64,000 nucleotides of DNA from Gemmata palustris (GCF_017939745.1 NZ_JAGKQQ010000001.1:5952001-6016000), one strand, 5' to 3'. Shown: positions 1 to 8,201, numbered from the stretch's first letter. Numbers and translations: made by a program. Notes: generated by a model from the sequence alone, not told the origin.

Positions 1-411
1 GAGGACAACGCCAAGAAGATCCTCGAGCTCACCGACCTCGTGGCCCAGTTCCGGCAGACCGGCGGCACCGGCACCGGGGCCGTGCTCCGCACCATTGATA
101 AGGTTCCGCCCGCGCTGCCGGACAACACCCGCGGCACCGTCCTCCGCGACCTCGCCGGCGACTTCGTTCAGATCAGCATCGGCATCGACGCCGGGCTGGA
201 GCCGGGCTCCCGGCTGGACGTGTACCGCGAGTCCGGCGGGGGCCAGTACCTGGGCACGCTCGTCGTGACCAAGTCGCTGTACCCGAAGGACGCGGTCGCC
301 GAGTTCCGCCCGGCCCGCCGGGTGCCCGTCTCGCAGCTCCGCGCCGACGAGCTCCCGCGCAAGGGCGACACCGTGGGCATCATCTCGTCCGGCGGACCCA
401 AGCTCCCCTAA
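1..411 (+). CDS. C-terminal part of an unrecognised protein (5' end outside window)
   Basis: The reading frame is open from the first base of the window, so this is the last 136 codons of a longer gene; a GTG at 40 is in frame but need not be the start. The first residues (EDNAKKILELTDLVAQFRQ) look like the end of a charged alpha-helical or coiled-coil segment. The rest is a small beta-rich domain around GDFVQISIGIDAGLEPGSRL and YLGTLVVTKSLYPKDAVAEF, ending in a GDTVGII strand. Such a barrel-like tail follows coiled coils in some planctomycete envelope proteins, but I do not recognise a named family. The next gene starts 40 bases downstream on the same strand, so the two are probably co-transcribed. 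Function unknown. Confidence 0.75.
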   Translation, partial: EDNAKKILELTDLVAQFRQTGGTGTGAVLRTIDKVPPALPDNTRGTVLRDLAGDFVQISIGIDAGLEPGSRLDVYRESGGGQYLGTLVVTKSLYPKDAVAEFRPARRVPVSQLRADELPRKGDTVGIISSGGPKLP

Positions 412-451
412 CCCGCGCCGGGCGCCGACACACTCGCACGGAGACCGACCG

Positions 452-700
452 ATGGCCAGAAGCCGGAACCGCGACGATAGCGACGACGACACCCCCAAGC
501 GCCCGCAGCAGGTGCGGCGCGACGGTCCCTATGTGGTGATGCTGTTCATCACCCTGGTGGCGGTCGCGGCCGGGTGCGCGCTGCTGTACTTGGACAACGA
601 TCAGTACGGCGGGAAGAGCCCGCCGAAAGAGGGCGCGCCGAACGTGCGCCCGCTCGGCCAGGAGCTGAAAGCCGATGCCGGGACGCCCCCGGCCCCGTAA
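452..700 (+). CDS. Small single-pass membrane protein
   Basis: An 82-residue protein. A very charged N-terminus of about 28 residues (rich in Arg and Asp) is followed by one clear membrane segment around residues 30-50 (VVMLFITLVAVAAGCALLY) and a short Pro/Gly-rich tail. The positive N-terminus suggests that end stays in the cytoplasm. It lies 40 bases after the preceding gene and is followed by a strong hairpin terminator, so these two genes form the end of a transcription unit. The start is the ATG after a GGAGACCGACCG stretch, which gives a plausible ribosome binding site. No family is recognised. Confidence 0.7.
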   Translation: MARSRNRDDSDDDTPKRPQQVRRDGPYVVMLFITLVAVAAGCALLYLDNDQYGGKSPPKEGAPNVRPLGQELKADAGTPPAP

Positions 701-741
701 CCCCGGTCCCACGAATTGGTACCGCCCCCACCTGACCCCGG

Positions 742-764
742 CCCCGGCGCCGGGGTTTCTTGTT
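742..764 (+). terminator. Rho-independent terminator after the small membrane gene
   Basis: A perfect GC palindrome (742-755, arms CCCCGGC/GCCGGGG) is followed directly by TTTCTTGTTT. It sits 40 bases after the stop codon of the gene ending at 700. Confidence 0.6.
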
Positions 765-865
765 TCCCATCCCGCCAAGTTCGTCTTTTTTTCATCCCGC
801 GGGGTCGCTAATGTCCGCGCCGTCGGGGCTGAATAGGTAGGTTTCTCAGGAAGGGGCGTGGCGTT

Positions 866-1660
866 ATGCGTCGAGCAACGGCGTGGGTCGTCGTGGTCGG
901 CGTCGCTGTACTCGGGCTCACCGGGCCGGCGGCGGCCGCGGACGGGTTCTGGGTGTCGATTGCTACCGGCGTGGCGGGTTCGTCTACCCCCACCGGCTAT
1001 CAGGACTGGTGGTTCGAGACGCCCCACGGCCCGCCCCCGGTGGCGGTTACGGGCCTTACCGGGGGGACCGCCGAGGGGACCACCGGCGGCGGCAGCAGCT
1101 TCTTTACGGGCGGTGCGGTGCCGGTGGTACTGCCCACGACCGACGGGTACGCGTACCTGGCGGGTGGTGCGAAGCCGAGCGACCTGAGTGGCGCGCTCAA
1201 GCGGCAAACGGCGGGCGGCCAGGGATTGGCGAGTGGCGCGCCCGACGCGACCGCGACCGCCCCGCCCGAGAACGCGCTCCTTCTGACGGCCAACCTGGGC
1301 GACCCCAACGCGGCCGGCGCCCGCTCCCTGACCGTGGCCGTCACCGATCCGGCATCGAACCCGGTTGCCGGGGGAGTGGTGAGCGTGCCGGACGGCGGGT
1401 GGTGGGTGATCGGACTCGGGCCGGGCGACCAGGACCCGACCACGAACCCGGGCGGCGGGGACGGCGGAACGGGCGGGGGCACCGGTGGTGGAACAGGCGG
1501 GGGTACGGGCGGCGGAACCGGGGGAGGCACGGGCGGGGGTACGGGCGGCGACCCGACCGGTCCGGTCGCCACGCCGGAGCCGGCGACGGGCTTGCTCTTC
1601 GGCATCGGCGGGTTGGTCGCGGCCGGTTTACGAGCGGTCAACCGGCGCCGCACCAGATAA
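866..1660 (+). CDS. PEP-CTERM sorting domain protein, Gly/Thr-rich
   Basis: A 264-residue exported protein. It has a Sec signal peptide (residues 1-25, hydrophobic VVVVGVAVLGLTG, then AAAA before DG), a body of about 175 residues of unknown fold, a Gly/Thr spacer made of GGGT repeats (about residues 200-230), and a C-terminal PEP-CTERM signal: TPEPATG, a hydrophobic stretch (LLFGIGGLVAAGL) and a basic end NRRRTR. In organisms with exosortase this tail directs cleavage and surface attachment or release; no exosortase gene lies in the window. The start ATG follows an AGGAAGG at 849-855. A strong terminator follows at 1685, so it appears monocistronic. The PEP-CTERM call rests on the tripartite tail and is fairly secure; the body is unassigned. 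Confidence 0.85.
   Translation: MRRATAWVVVVGVAVLGLTGPAAAADGFWVSIATGVAGSSTPTGYQDWWFETPHGPPPVAVTGLTGGTAEGTTGGGSSFFTGGAVPVVLPTTDGYAYLAGGAKPSDLSGALKRQTAGGQGLASGAPDATATAPPENALLLTANLGDPNAAGARSLTVAVTDPASNPVAGGVVSVPDGGWWVIGLGPGDQDPTTNPGGGDGGTGGGTGGGTGGGTGGGTGGGTGGGTGGDPTGPVATPEPATGLLFGIGGLVAAGLRAVNRRRTR
1461..1550 (+). repeat. 12-bp tandem repeat coding for GGGT units
   Basis: Degenerate 12-base units encode about seven Gly-Gly-Gly-Thr blocks just before the PEP-CTERM tail. Third-position variation between units (GGC, GGG, GGT) shows the repeat is held at the protein level. Repeat number could vary between strains. Confidence 0.75.
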
Positions 1661-1684
1661 CACGCAACTTCCCCGACACACGTG

Positions 1685-1720
1685 AAACACGGCTCCAAAG
1701 AGCCGTGTTTCTGCTTTATT
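1685..1720 (+). terminator. Strong Rho-independent terminator
   Basis: A perfect 10-bp stem (AAACACGGCT / AGCCGTGTTT, 1685-1694 and 1701-1710) with a 6-base loop, followed by CTGCTTTATT. It closes the PEP-CTERM gene unit and isolates the peroxiredoxin gene. Confidence 0.8.
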
Positions 1721-1873
1721 GGCGGGGTGTGCAGCGCGGGCGGATCGGCCCGCCCGATGCGTTCCCTTCGCGGCGCCCGCTGGAAACGGCCGTACCCATC
1801 CCTAATCATGTCTGCGGGGACCGGCGGGTGTGCCGGTCCGCGACCCAACGCTCTTAACGGGAGTAACTCACCG

Positions 1874-2476
1874 ATGCCGGCTCAAGTACAGAAGGAAGCT
1901 CCGGACTTTACCGCAAAGGCCGTGGTCAACGGCCAGATCACCCCGGACGACGCGCCCTACAAGCTGTCGAGCAACCGCGGGAAGTACGTCGTCCTGTTCT
2001 TCTACCCGCTCGACTTCACCTTCGTGTGCCCCACGGAGATCATCGCGTTCAGCGACCGGATCGCCGAGTTCGAGAAGCGGAACTGCCAGGTCGTCGGCGT
2101 GTCGGTGGACAGCCAGTTCTCGCACCTCGCGTGGGTCGAGACGCCGCGCGCCAAGGGCGGGCTGGGCGAACTGAAGTACCCGCTCGTCGCCGACCTGACG
2201 AAGAAGATCAGCGCCGACTACGGCGTCCTGCTCGACGCGGGCATCTCGCTCCGCGGGCTGTTCGTGATCGACCAGAAGGGCATCGTGCGGGCGATCACCA
2301 TCCACGACCTGCCGCTGGGCCGCAGTGTGGACGAGGCGCTCCGCGTGCTGGACGCGCTGCAGCACTTCGAGAAGCACGGCGAGGTGTGCCCGGCCGACTG
2401 GAAGCCGGGCGCCGCGACCATCGACACGAAGAACGCGGGCGCGTACTTCGAGAAGGCCGCGGCCGGGAAGAAGTAA
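1874..2476 (+). CDS. 2-Cys peroxiredoxin (AhpC/Prx1 type)
   Basis: A 200-residue cytoplasmic thiol peroxidase that reduces hydrogen peroxide and organic peroxides. The peroxidatic cysteine is C52 in DFTFVCPTE and the resolving cysteine is C172 in GEVCPADW, the arrangement of typical 2-Cys (Prx1/AhpC) enzymes; length is normal for the family. The frame is open upstream to 1682, but the start at 1874 is chosen because it follows GGGAG (1859-1863) and gives the standard N-terminus. No reductase partner (AhpF, thioredoxin reductase) is adjacent, so the electron donor is not shown. It has its own upstream gap after a strong terminator, so it is probably monocistronic. Confidence 0.95.
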   Translation: MPAQVQKEAPDFTAKAVVNGQITPDDAPYKLSSNRGKYVVLFFYPLDFTFVCPTEIIAFSDRIAEFEKRNCQVVGVSVDSQFSHLAWVETPRAKGGLGELKYPLVADLTKKISADYGVLLDAGISLRGLFVIDQKGIVRAITIHDLPLGRSVDEALRVLDALQHFEKHGEVCPADWKPGAATIDTKNAGAYFEKAAAGKK

Positions 2477-2504
2477 GGCGCTCGGTGGTGTATGCTGTGT
2501 TGAA

Positions 2505-2580
2505 ATTTTGCGAACGCGCGGCGTAAGCCCGCCGGTAGTGCTTGAACCACCGACGGGCTTACGCCGCGCCGTTCGCAAAT
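2505..2580. repeat. Large intergenic inverted repeat, 26-27 bp arms
   Basis: Arms 2505-2531 and 2554-2580 differ by one base; core of the left arm is CGCGGCGTAAGCCCG. The 22-base middle contains a second short pairing (CCGGT/ACCGA). It lies between convergent genes and could end transcription both ways, but there is no long T-run. Confidence 0.85.
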
Positions 2581-2622
2581 ATCCTTGATTTCAATGCAGC
2601 ATTCCGAGCGCTGAGCACTTTT

Positions 2623-3282
2623 CTACACGCACACTTCCAGAACCAAGAAGTTATCGGGCTCCTTCTTGTACAGCGCGGACGCGGCCCGGAGCGTCTTGAT
2701 GCGGTCCTCGTGCCACGGGTTCTCGAGGACCGGCATCGTGTCCGGGTAGGGGAAGTTTTCCAACACGTCGTGGCGCACGAGCATCGCGCGCACCTTGCGA
2801 ATGCGCTCGTCGCCGACCAGCTCGCACGTCAGGAACAGGGCGTACTTCACGGTAGTAACCGGGAGCCCGGCGTCGCGCTTGATGTGCCCCTCCACGAAGT
2901 GCTCGGCGACCGCGTTCAGCACGAAGTTGAGCAGGAACCAGCGGTCCTCCTTCGCGATCGGCATCACCGGGTTGTCCGTCGTGGTGGCGCGGGCCGCGGC
3001 CCACACCTTCGCGACCGCCAGTTTGTTCAGGAAGATCTCGTCGAGCGAGCGCTCCAGCACGGTGCGGATCTTGAGCGCGCCGTCGGCGAAGATGTTCAGG
3101 CTGACGATGATGCGGTCCAGGAACTCCTTCGCGTACCACTGGCGCGTGGCCTGTCGGCGCGCCCACCACCAGGTGAACGCGAACGTCGCGCCGGACGTGG
3201 TCGCGGCGACGAGGATCGTCACCACGACGCGCTTGGTGTACTCGGCGGACACTTGGTCCGTATCCAGCCCGAATAGGAACAT
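2623..3282 (-). CDS. Membrane-anchored protein of unknown function
   Basis: A 219-residue protein with one predicted membrane segment near the N-terminus (about residues 19-41, VVVTILVAATTSGATFAF followed by WWW). The remaining 175 residues are a soluble, mostly helical domain with conserved-looking stretches IIVSLNIFADGALKIRTVLE and WFLLNFVLNAVAEHFVEGHI. I do not recognise the family. The start ATG at 3282 follows a CCGGAG about 9 bases upstream. It is transcribed in the same direction as bamA and begins 84 bases before the bamA terminator, so it probably has its own promoter within the 138-base gap. Confidence 0.7.
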   Translation of the reverse strand: MFLFGLDTDQVSAEYTKRVVVTILVAATTSGATFAFTWWWARRQATRQWYAKEFLDRIIVSLNIFADGALKIRTVLERSLDEIFLNKLAVAKVWAAARATTTDNPVMPIAKEDRWFLLNFVLNAVAEHFVEGHIKRDAGLPVTTVKYALFLTCELVGDERIRKVRAMLVRHDVLENFPYPDTMPVLENPWHEDRIKTLRAASALYKKEPDNFLVLEVCV

Positions 3283-3365
3283 GGGGTGCGCTCCGGGTGT
3301 TTCGGCACCGGAATTGTAGGCGCCCGGGCGAAAGCGTCGGCGCTGCCGCGCAGGGCGCCGGCCCG

Positions 3366-3400
3366 AAAACGACGAACGGGGGCCGAAGCCCCCGTTCGTC
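3366..3400 (-). terminator. Rho-independent terminator of bamA
   Basis: Read on the minus strand, a perfect 13-bp stem (GACGAACGGGGGC) closes on a stable TTCG tetraloop and is followed by GTTTTCG. It starts 20 bases after the stop codon of the BamA gene. Confidence 0.85.
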
Positions 3401-3420
3401 GACCGCGTGTCCGGTACCGG

Positions 3421-5781
3421 TCAGCGCCCCTGGCTGCCGAACAGACCCATCGAGAAGTTGAACACCTGGCGCTTGTCGCCCGAGCCCTGGTGCAGCGGGA
3501 ACGCGACGTCGAACGCCAGCGGGAGCGGCCCGAGTGCCGGGACCGAAAACCGGATGCCCGCACCCACCGATACGCGGTAATCGCGGATCTCGAAGTTGCG
3601 CTCCACGGTCCCGTGGTCCACGAACGCGACCGCGAACATCTTGTCGTTCGGCAGCACCGGGATCTGGTACTCGATCGTGTTGAGCAGCGAGAACGTCCCG
3701 CCGACGGCCAGGTTGTTCTCGAACGGGCCGACCCCGCGGAAGCTGAACCCGCGGAAGCTCCGAATACCACCGGCGTAGAACCGCTCGAACACCGGCGCGT
3801 TCGTGCCAGCCACCGCGACCTGCGTGCGGAACCCGAGCACGTGCCGGCCGCTGCCGTCCTCGCGGGCCAGGTAGCGCGACGAGAAGAACTGCGTGAACTC
3901 GGCCGTACCGATCGGGAACGTGTAGTCGCCCAGCACCTGCTCGAACCCGGCGTCGAACACGTTGCCCTTCGTCGGGTAGATGTACGAGTCGCGGGTGTCG
4001 CGATTGATCCCGGCCCGCAACCCGAGGAGGAAGTGGCTGCCGGCGTCCTTGCTGATCGAGTACGGGGCGTAGTACGGCACGTCCTTGACGTTCACGCCCT
4101 CGATGCGCGTGCTCGCGGACGCGGTCCAGATCGGGTCGAGGCGCCGGTCCAACGTGATGCGCCCGCCGAAGCGGTCCTCGTTGTACTCCGCGTAGGCCCG
4201 GTTGTAGTAGTACCCGGACGTGGTCAGGCCGAACGGCGTGTCCATCAGGTACGGCTCGCGGAACGTGACCGAGTAGCGCTGAAAGGTCGTGCCGGGGGCG
4301 GCCTCGATGCGCATTTCCTGGCCGCCGCCGCGGAACGCGCGCCCGTAGCGGACGTCGTCCCAGCTCGTCGGGAACCGGAACAGGTCGAAGTTGCGCTCGT
4401 TGATCGCGATGTTACCCGTGAGGCCGGCGTCCGAGTTCACGCTGCCGCCGAACACGATCTGGCCCGTGCGGGTCTCGCGCACGCGCACGCGGATATCCTT
4501 GAAACCGGAGTCCAGTTCGTTCGGGATCACGTCCACCGCGGGCGGATCGTCCATGTCGAAAATGCCCAGGCGCGCGAGCCGCATCTTGGCGTCCTCGAGT
4601 TTCGGGTACTGGAGGACCTGCCCCGGGCGCAGGTCGAGCTGGTTCCAGATCACGCTGTCGCGGGTGATCTCGTTGCCCTCGATGATGATCCGGCCCACGC
4701 GGTCCTGCATCCCCCGGTCGTTGAGGACGTTGTAATTGACCTGGACCAGCCCCGGTTGCACCTCGGTCCACTGCTCCTCGATACCCGCCATCTGACCGCG
4801 CAGCCCGTAGTAGTCGCGGAGCCGGGTCAGGTCGCGCTGGGCCATGCGGCGGTCGTACTTCCCACCGACCTGCAGTTCGGTGACCGCCGAGAGTGTCTCC
4901 GTCGGGTACGAGGTGTTCCCGGTGATGAGCTTGTCGGAAACGTGGTACTGCGTGCCCTCAATAATGTGGTACACGATGGTGACGTGGCTCATGTCGGCCG
5001 AGCGCTGGACCTCCGGCTTGATCTGGGCCGCGAGGTAACCGAGTGCCTGGTAGTACTCGATCAGCGCCTTGCGGTCCAGTTCCAGTGACATCGGGTTGAA
5101 CTTGCCGCCGATCAGCCCGCCGAACGCCTTCTTGGTCACCAGTTGCGTTTGTAGCCGGCCGGACGTCGCACCCGAGTTCCCCACGAACTCGACGCGCGCG
5201 ACCTTCACCACCGGCCCCTCGACGACGTCGTAAACCACGCGGGAGTCGGTCGGCTTGCTGCCCTCCACCAACTCCACGGTCGCGAAGTAGCGCCCGTCGT
5301 CCTGGTACCGCCGGAGGATGGCCCCGCGCCCGAGTTCGTTGGCCAGCGGGTTCATCGGGTCGCCCTTGCGCAGCCCGGTGAGGGTGCGCAACTCGCTGGG
5401 GCTGATGTGCTCCGCGCCGCGGTACACGACCTCCTGGACCGTGCTCGACAGTTCGGTGACGAAAATCGTGACCGTGATGCGCCCGTCCGATTCGTTGGTG
5501 GTGAGGACGCGGATGCCGTCCGGGGTGAACCAGCGGGTGCTCTGGAGCCGGCGCACGTCCTCTTGAATGAGCGCCTGGTCGTAGGGCTTGCCGGCGCGCG
5601 AGTGCATCACGTTGAGGAGTTGCGCGGTCGAGTGGATGCGGTTACCGGCCGTTTGGATTTCAGCAATTTGCTTCCCTTGTGGGTTGTCGGCCGCTCTCAG
5701 CCACCCGTGCGCGCCCGCGAACATCGCGAACACGGGCACGGCGGCAACGAGCCACGAGCGGTAACGACGGCAGGCGGGCAT
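3421..5781 (-). CDS. bamA: Outer membrane protein assembly factor BamA (Omp85 family)
   Basis: A 786-residue Omp85 protein that inserts beta-barrel proteins into the outer membrane. An N-terminal signal peptide (PACRRYRSWLVAAVPVFAMF) is followed by a series of POTRA domains over roughly residues 40-430 and a C-terminal beta-barrel. The barrel shows the family-typical surface-antigen motif IRSFRGFSFRGVGP (loop 6 FRGF, variant of VRGF) and ends with a short strand, FNFSMGLFGSQGR. The frame extends to 5841, but the ATG at 5781 is preferred: it follows AAGGGGA and starts directly before the signal peptide. No BamB-E genes are adjacent. Its presence supports a diderm, outer-membrane-bearing cell. 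A TTCG-loop terminator follows. Confidence 0.93.
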   Translation of the reverse strand: MPACRRYRSWLVAAVPVFAMFAGAHGWLRAADNPQGKQIAEIQTAGNRIHSTAQLLNVMHSRAGKPYDQALIQEDVRRLQSTRWFTPDGIRVLTTNESDGRITVTIFVTELSSTVQEVVYRGAEHISPSELRTLTGLRKGDPMNPLANELGRGAILRRYQDDGRYFATVELVEGSKPTDSRVVYDVVEGPVVKVARVEFVGNSGATSGRLQTQLVTKKAFGGLIGGKFNPMSLELDRKALIEYYQALGYLAAQIKPEVQRSADMSHVTIVYHIIEGTQYHVSDKLITGNTSYPTETLSAVTELQVGGKYDRRMAQRDLTRLRDYYGLRGQMAGIEEQWTEVQPGLVQVNYNVLNDRGMQDRVGRIIIEGNEITRDSVIWNQLDLRPGQVLQYPKLEDAKMRLARLGIFDMDDPPAVDVIPNELDSGFKDIRVRVRETRTGQIVFGGSVNSDAGLTGNIAINERNFDLFRFPTSWDDVRYGRAFRGGGQEMRIEAAPGTTFQRYSVTFREPYLMDTPFGLTTSGYYYNRAYAEYNEDRFGGRITLDRRLDPIWTASASTRIEGVNVKDVPYYAPYSISKDAGSHFLLGLRAGINRDTRDSYIYPTKGNVFDAGFEQVLGDYTFPIGTAEFTQFFSSRYLAREDGSGRHVLGFRTQVAVAGTNAPVFERFYAGGIRSFRGFSFRGVGPFENNLAVGGTFSLLNTIEYQIPVLPNDKMFAVAFVDHGTVERNFEIRDYRVSVGAGIRFSVPALGPLPLAFDVAFPLHQGSGDKRQVFNFSMGLFGSQGR

Positions 5782-6026
5782 CGGATTCCCCTTGGGGCAA
5801 CCGGGCATTCGATCGGCATCGGCGGCTGCGAGGGCGGGCACATAAGCCGGGTGCGATTTTGTGTCAAGATCGTGCCGCGGAATGACGAAACGCCGCGCGA
5901 TGAGAAGTGGGGCGAGATGGGGGGCGCGCAGCGCCAGAGGAGACGCGATCGCGCCCCGGTGTCATCTTTTAAATGGAATGGCCGGTCTGTGAGCCTTTGG
6001 GAAGGGCAACCTCGTCCGGTCGTCGG

Positions 6027-6365
6027 TTAGCGCGGGGGCGGGGGGATTTCGGGAAGCGGGCGCGGGGCGGGCGCGGCCGGGACGCCGGTGGGGGTCGGCG
6101 CCACGCGATCGACGTAGACGGTGTTCTGGCGCTCCACCACGACGGGTGAGCGCGCGAAGAACGCGAACGCGAACCCGCCCGCGATCACGGCGAGCACCCC
6201 CGAGGTGGTGCGCCAGAACGCGAGCGCGCGGGCCTTCGACTCGCGCCCCGCGGCGAACATGAGCGCGTTCCACTCGAACCCGTGCGGGGCCGGGTCCAGT
6301 TTGGCGAGCGCCACCGCGAGCGGGTCGGGCGCGTTCGGCGGGTGGTTGGGGGTCGACGTATTCAT
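6027..6365 (-). CDS. Small membrane protein coupled to an ECF sigma factor (possible anti-sigma)
   Basis: A 112-residue protein with one membrane segment (residues about 53-72, TTSGVLAVIAGGFAFAFFA), a soluble N-terminal part of about 50 residues and a Pro-rich C-terminal tail (APTPTGVPAAPAPRPLPEIPPPP). Its ATG overlaps the TGA of the upstream sigma factor gene (ATGA at 6365-6362), so the two are translationally coupled. Position, topology and size fit an anti-sigma factor that holds the sigma factor at the membrane, but no zinc-binding HxxxCxxC motif of the ZAS family is present, so the role is inferred from context only. The tail may extend through the periplasmic space. Confidence 0.75.
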   Translation of the reverse strand: MNTSTPNHPPNAPDPLAVALAKLDPAPHGFEWNALMFAAGRESKARALAFWRTTSGVLAVIAGGFAFAFFARSPVVVERQNTVYVDRVAPTPTGVPAAPAPRPLPEIPPPPR

Positions 6366-6853
6366 TTTGTACGAGCGGGGCGCTCGGCCCCGAGTTTTTG
6401 GCGGAGGGTTTCGAGGCCCGCAGCGTACCGCCGGTAACAAGTGGCGGCGGAGCTGCCGACGGCCTCGGCGATTTGCTCGAACGTGAGCCCGCCCCACAAG
6501 TGCGCGACAATAATTTCGCGCGTCTCGGCCGGCAAGTGGGTCAGCGCCCCGGCCGCGGCCTGGGCGTCCAGCCCGGTAGGGTCGTAAGAGGGCGAGAACC
6601 ACTTGGGCGCGTTATCGGCCGCGGCGGACTCGTACCGGGTGCGCCGGCGGGCGGCCCGGCTCGCGTCGATGGCCCCGTTCCGCACCACCCGGTACAGCCA
6701 CGGCAAGAGGTTGTCCGGCGGGGTACCGATGCGGACCAGTTTCAGGAACGCGGTCTGCACCACGTCCTCGGGGCACGCGCACCACTGGCGCGCGTACAGC
6801 ACGAGTGCGGCCGCGTACCGATCGACCAGGGTCGCTAGTTGGTCCGGTCCCAT
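6362..6853 (-). CDS. ECF-family RNA polymerase sigma factor
   Basis: A 163-residue sigma-70 family protein. Region 2 covers about residues 5-70 (CPEDVVQTAFLKLVR, LPWLYRVVRNGAIDASR) and binds core polymerase and the -10 element; region 4 covers about residues 105-155 (LPAETREIIVAHLWGGLTF, then EQIAEAVGSSAATCYRR as the -35 helix-turn-helix). Length is typical for a minimal ECF factor and there is no C-terminal extension, unlike the two fused ECF proteins later in the window. It is coupled by an ATGA overlap to a downstream small membrane protein, the likely regulator. A promoter for this pair should lie in the 186-base gap at 6854-7039. Confidence 0.9.
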   Translation of the reverse strand: MGPDQLATLVDRYAAALVLYARQWCACPEDVVQTAFLKLVRIGTPPDNLLPWLYRVVRNGAIDASRAARRRTRYESAAADNAPKWFSPSYDPTGLDAQAAAGALTHLPAETREIIVAHLWGGLTFEQIAEAVGSSAATCYRRYAAGLETLRQKLGAERPARTK

Positions 6854-6910
6854 CGCTTAAATGACGCTTCTGAGGGAGGGGGATTTCATACCGGGGTTTT
6901 ATTGCAGTAA

Positions 6911-7035
6911 AGCACAGAACGTACAGGGCTTCCGTCCGGCGCTAAACGCGCCGGCCGCTCCGCAGCGGAAGCGTGTATCGGTCTTCGCCCCAGGGGGGCC
7001 GGCGTTCGTAGCACAGGGCGGAAGCCCTGTGTGCT
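6911..7035. repeat. Cluster of hairpins between convergently placed minus-strand genes
   Basis: CAGGGCTTCCG at 6924-6934 is repeated inverted at 7019-7029. A local hairpin at 7010-7035 (AGCACAGGGC / GCCCTGTGTGCT) is followed on the plus strand by CTCTTTTT. A smaller GC hairpin lies near 6937-6955. The block also carries the upstream region of the ECF sigma gene. Confidence 0.65.
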
Positions 7036-7039
7036 CTTT

Positions 7040-7972
7040 TTACAACCCACCCAAGCCCATCGCGTGTAACTCGCCGGCGCGCTGTTCGATCAGGTCACGC
7101 ATGGCGAGCTTCTCGCGCCACTCCGCCGGGATGCCGTCCGCCCCGTAGTACGCGCCCGCGATCTGGCCATAAACAGCCCCGGTCGTGTCCGCGTCCTCGC
7201 CGAGGTTCACCACCTTGAGCGCACCGTCGCGAAAATTATCCGTGCCGTGGAACGCCCACTGTGCCGCTTCGAGCGTGTGAATCACGTACCCGCTGCCGCG
7301 AATTTGCGGCGGCTCCTTCACCGCGAACGACCCGCCGGCGATCGCGCCCACCTTGCCCGTGAGCGGATTGCGCAGGAAGTGCGTCATCGCGGGCTCGTAG
7401 TTATTGTTGAGGATCTGGCGCTTCGACATTCCGTTGACGGCCGCGAGCAGCAGCCCCGCGAAGTATTGACACGCCTCGACGCACTCGGCCGCGCCGTGCG
7501 TGGTGCGCGAACTTTGCCCGGCCATGTAAATCGCGATGTCGGGCTTGCTGGCATACGCGAGCGGAGCCGGAGCCAACCGCATGAGCGAGCCGTTCCCGGC
7601 CGCCCCGGGGTCGGTCGAACCGGGATACGGTTGACGGTGCGTTTCAAACCGGCGGAGGGCGCTCGCCGTTGTGATGCCAATATCAAAGCACCGACCCTTC
7701 ACGCTTAAATGGCCGTGCTGGTACCAGCGGCAGTACGTTTCGAGCTGGTGAATCGGGTCGAAGTCTTTTTGCGCGACAAGGCTCTCAGCCAAGCACAGCG
7801 CCATTGAAGTGTCGTCGGTCCACTCGCCCGGCTTCAGGTCGAACGGCCCGCCGCCAATCATGTCCGTGAGCGGTTCAAACTCGCCCGGATCTTTGAACTC
7901 CAGCGTGGTGCCCAGTGCGTCGCCCGCGGCGAGACCGAGCAGGCACCCGCGGTAGCGGTCAAGGGCCGTCAT
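7040..7972 (-). CDS. ADP-ribosylglycohydrolase family protein (DraG/ARH fold)
   Basis: A 310-residue protein of the ADP-ribosyl-glycohydrolase family, all-helical enzymes that remove ADP-ribose from proteins or cleave related linkages with two divalent metal ions. The metal-binding motifs are visible: GLAAGDALG near the N-terminus, WTDDTSMAL (residues 51-59) and NLGEDADTTGAVYGQIAGA near the C-terminus. Length is typical. Which substrate is used (arginine, serine or another linkage, or a small molecule) cannot be told from sequence. The start overlaps the end of the upstream small Cys-rich gene by 14 bases, implying one transcript. No ADP-ribosyltransferase gene is adjacent. Confidence 0.92.
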   Translation of the reverse strand: MTALDRYRGCLLGLAAGDALGTTLEFKDPGEFEPLTDMIGGGPFDLKPGEWTDDTSMALCLAESLVAQKDFDPIHQLETYCRWYQHGHLSVKGRCFDIGITTASALRRFETHRQPYPGSTDPGAAGNGSLMRLAPAPLAYASKPDIAIYMAGQSSRTTHGAAECVEACQYFAGLLLAAVNGMSKRQILNNNYEPAMTHFLRNPLTGKVGAIAGGSFAVKEPPQIRGSGYVIHTLEAAQWAFHGTDNFRDGALKVVNLGEDADTTGAVYGQIAGAYYGADGIPAEWREKLAMRDLIEQRAGELHAMGLGGL

Positions 7973-8201
7973 GGGCGCTCTCCGAGTCGGGTTGGGGAAA
8001 CGGCGGGCGTGGAAGGCGCGGTTTCGGCTTCCGAGCGTAAAAGGAGACGATGGTCAGGACGAGCGGGAGCAGGGGAGCACCGCAGGCGCAGCAGAAGCAC
8101 GAGCCGAGGCTGGCCCCCTCCCAAACAACACCGGCACGCGCGTGGCCGGCGGTCATCGCGACGATCAGGAACGCGACGAAAGTACGAACCGCGAACCGCA
8201 T
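7959..8201 (-). CDS. Small exported or membrane Cys-rich protein
   Basis: An 80-residue protein with a signal-peptide-like start (MRFAVRTFVAFLIVAMTAG, then HARA), a Cys cluster SCFCCACG at about residues 33-40, a second hydrophobic stretch (APLLPLVLTIVSFYA) and a Pro/basic tail. It overlaps the start of the ADP-ribosylglycohydrolase gene by 14 bases, which argues for coupled translation and for being a real gene. The Cys cluster could bind a metal or be lipid modified, but no family is recognised. Because it is short and GC-rich, a spurious frame is possible. Confidence 0.5.
   Translation of the reverse strand: MRFAVRTFVAFLIVAMTAGHARAGVVWEGASLGSCFCCACGAPLLPLVLTIVSFYARKPKPRLPRPPFPQPDSESAHDGP

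Noticed and set aside
380..1207. A 275-codon minus-strand frame over the small membrane gene and the PEP-CTERM gene.
   Set aside because: Opposes two better-supported genes and contains a long Arg/Pro/Gly-rich low-complexity sequence.
1461..1550. Tandem repeats that might be mistaken for a CRISPR array.
   Set aside because: Units are 12 bases with no spacers and are translated in frame as GGGT repeats within a secreted protein.
3286..5088. A 600-codon open frame on the plus strand opposite bamA.
   Set aside because: Antisense shadow of a clear Omp85 gene; composition is Arg/Val/Glu/Ala-biased without any recognisable fold or ribosome binding site.
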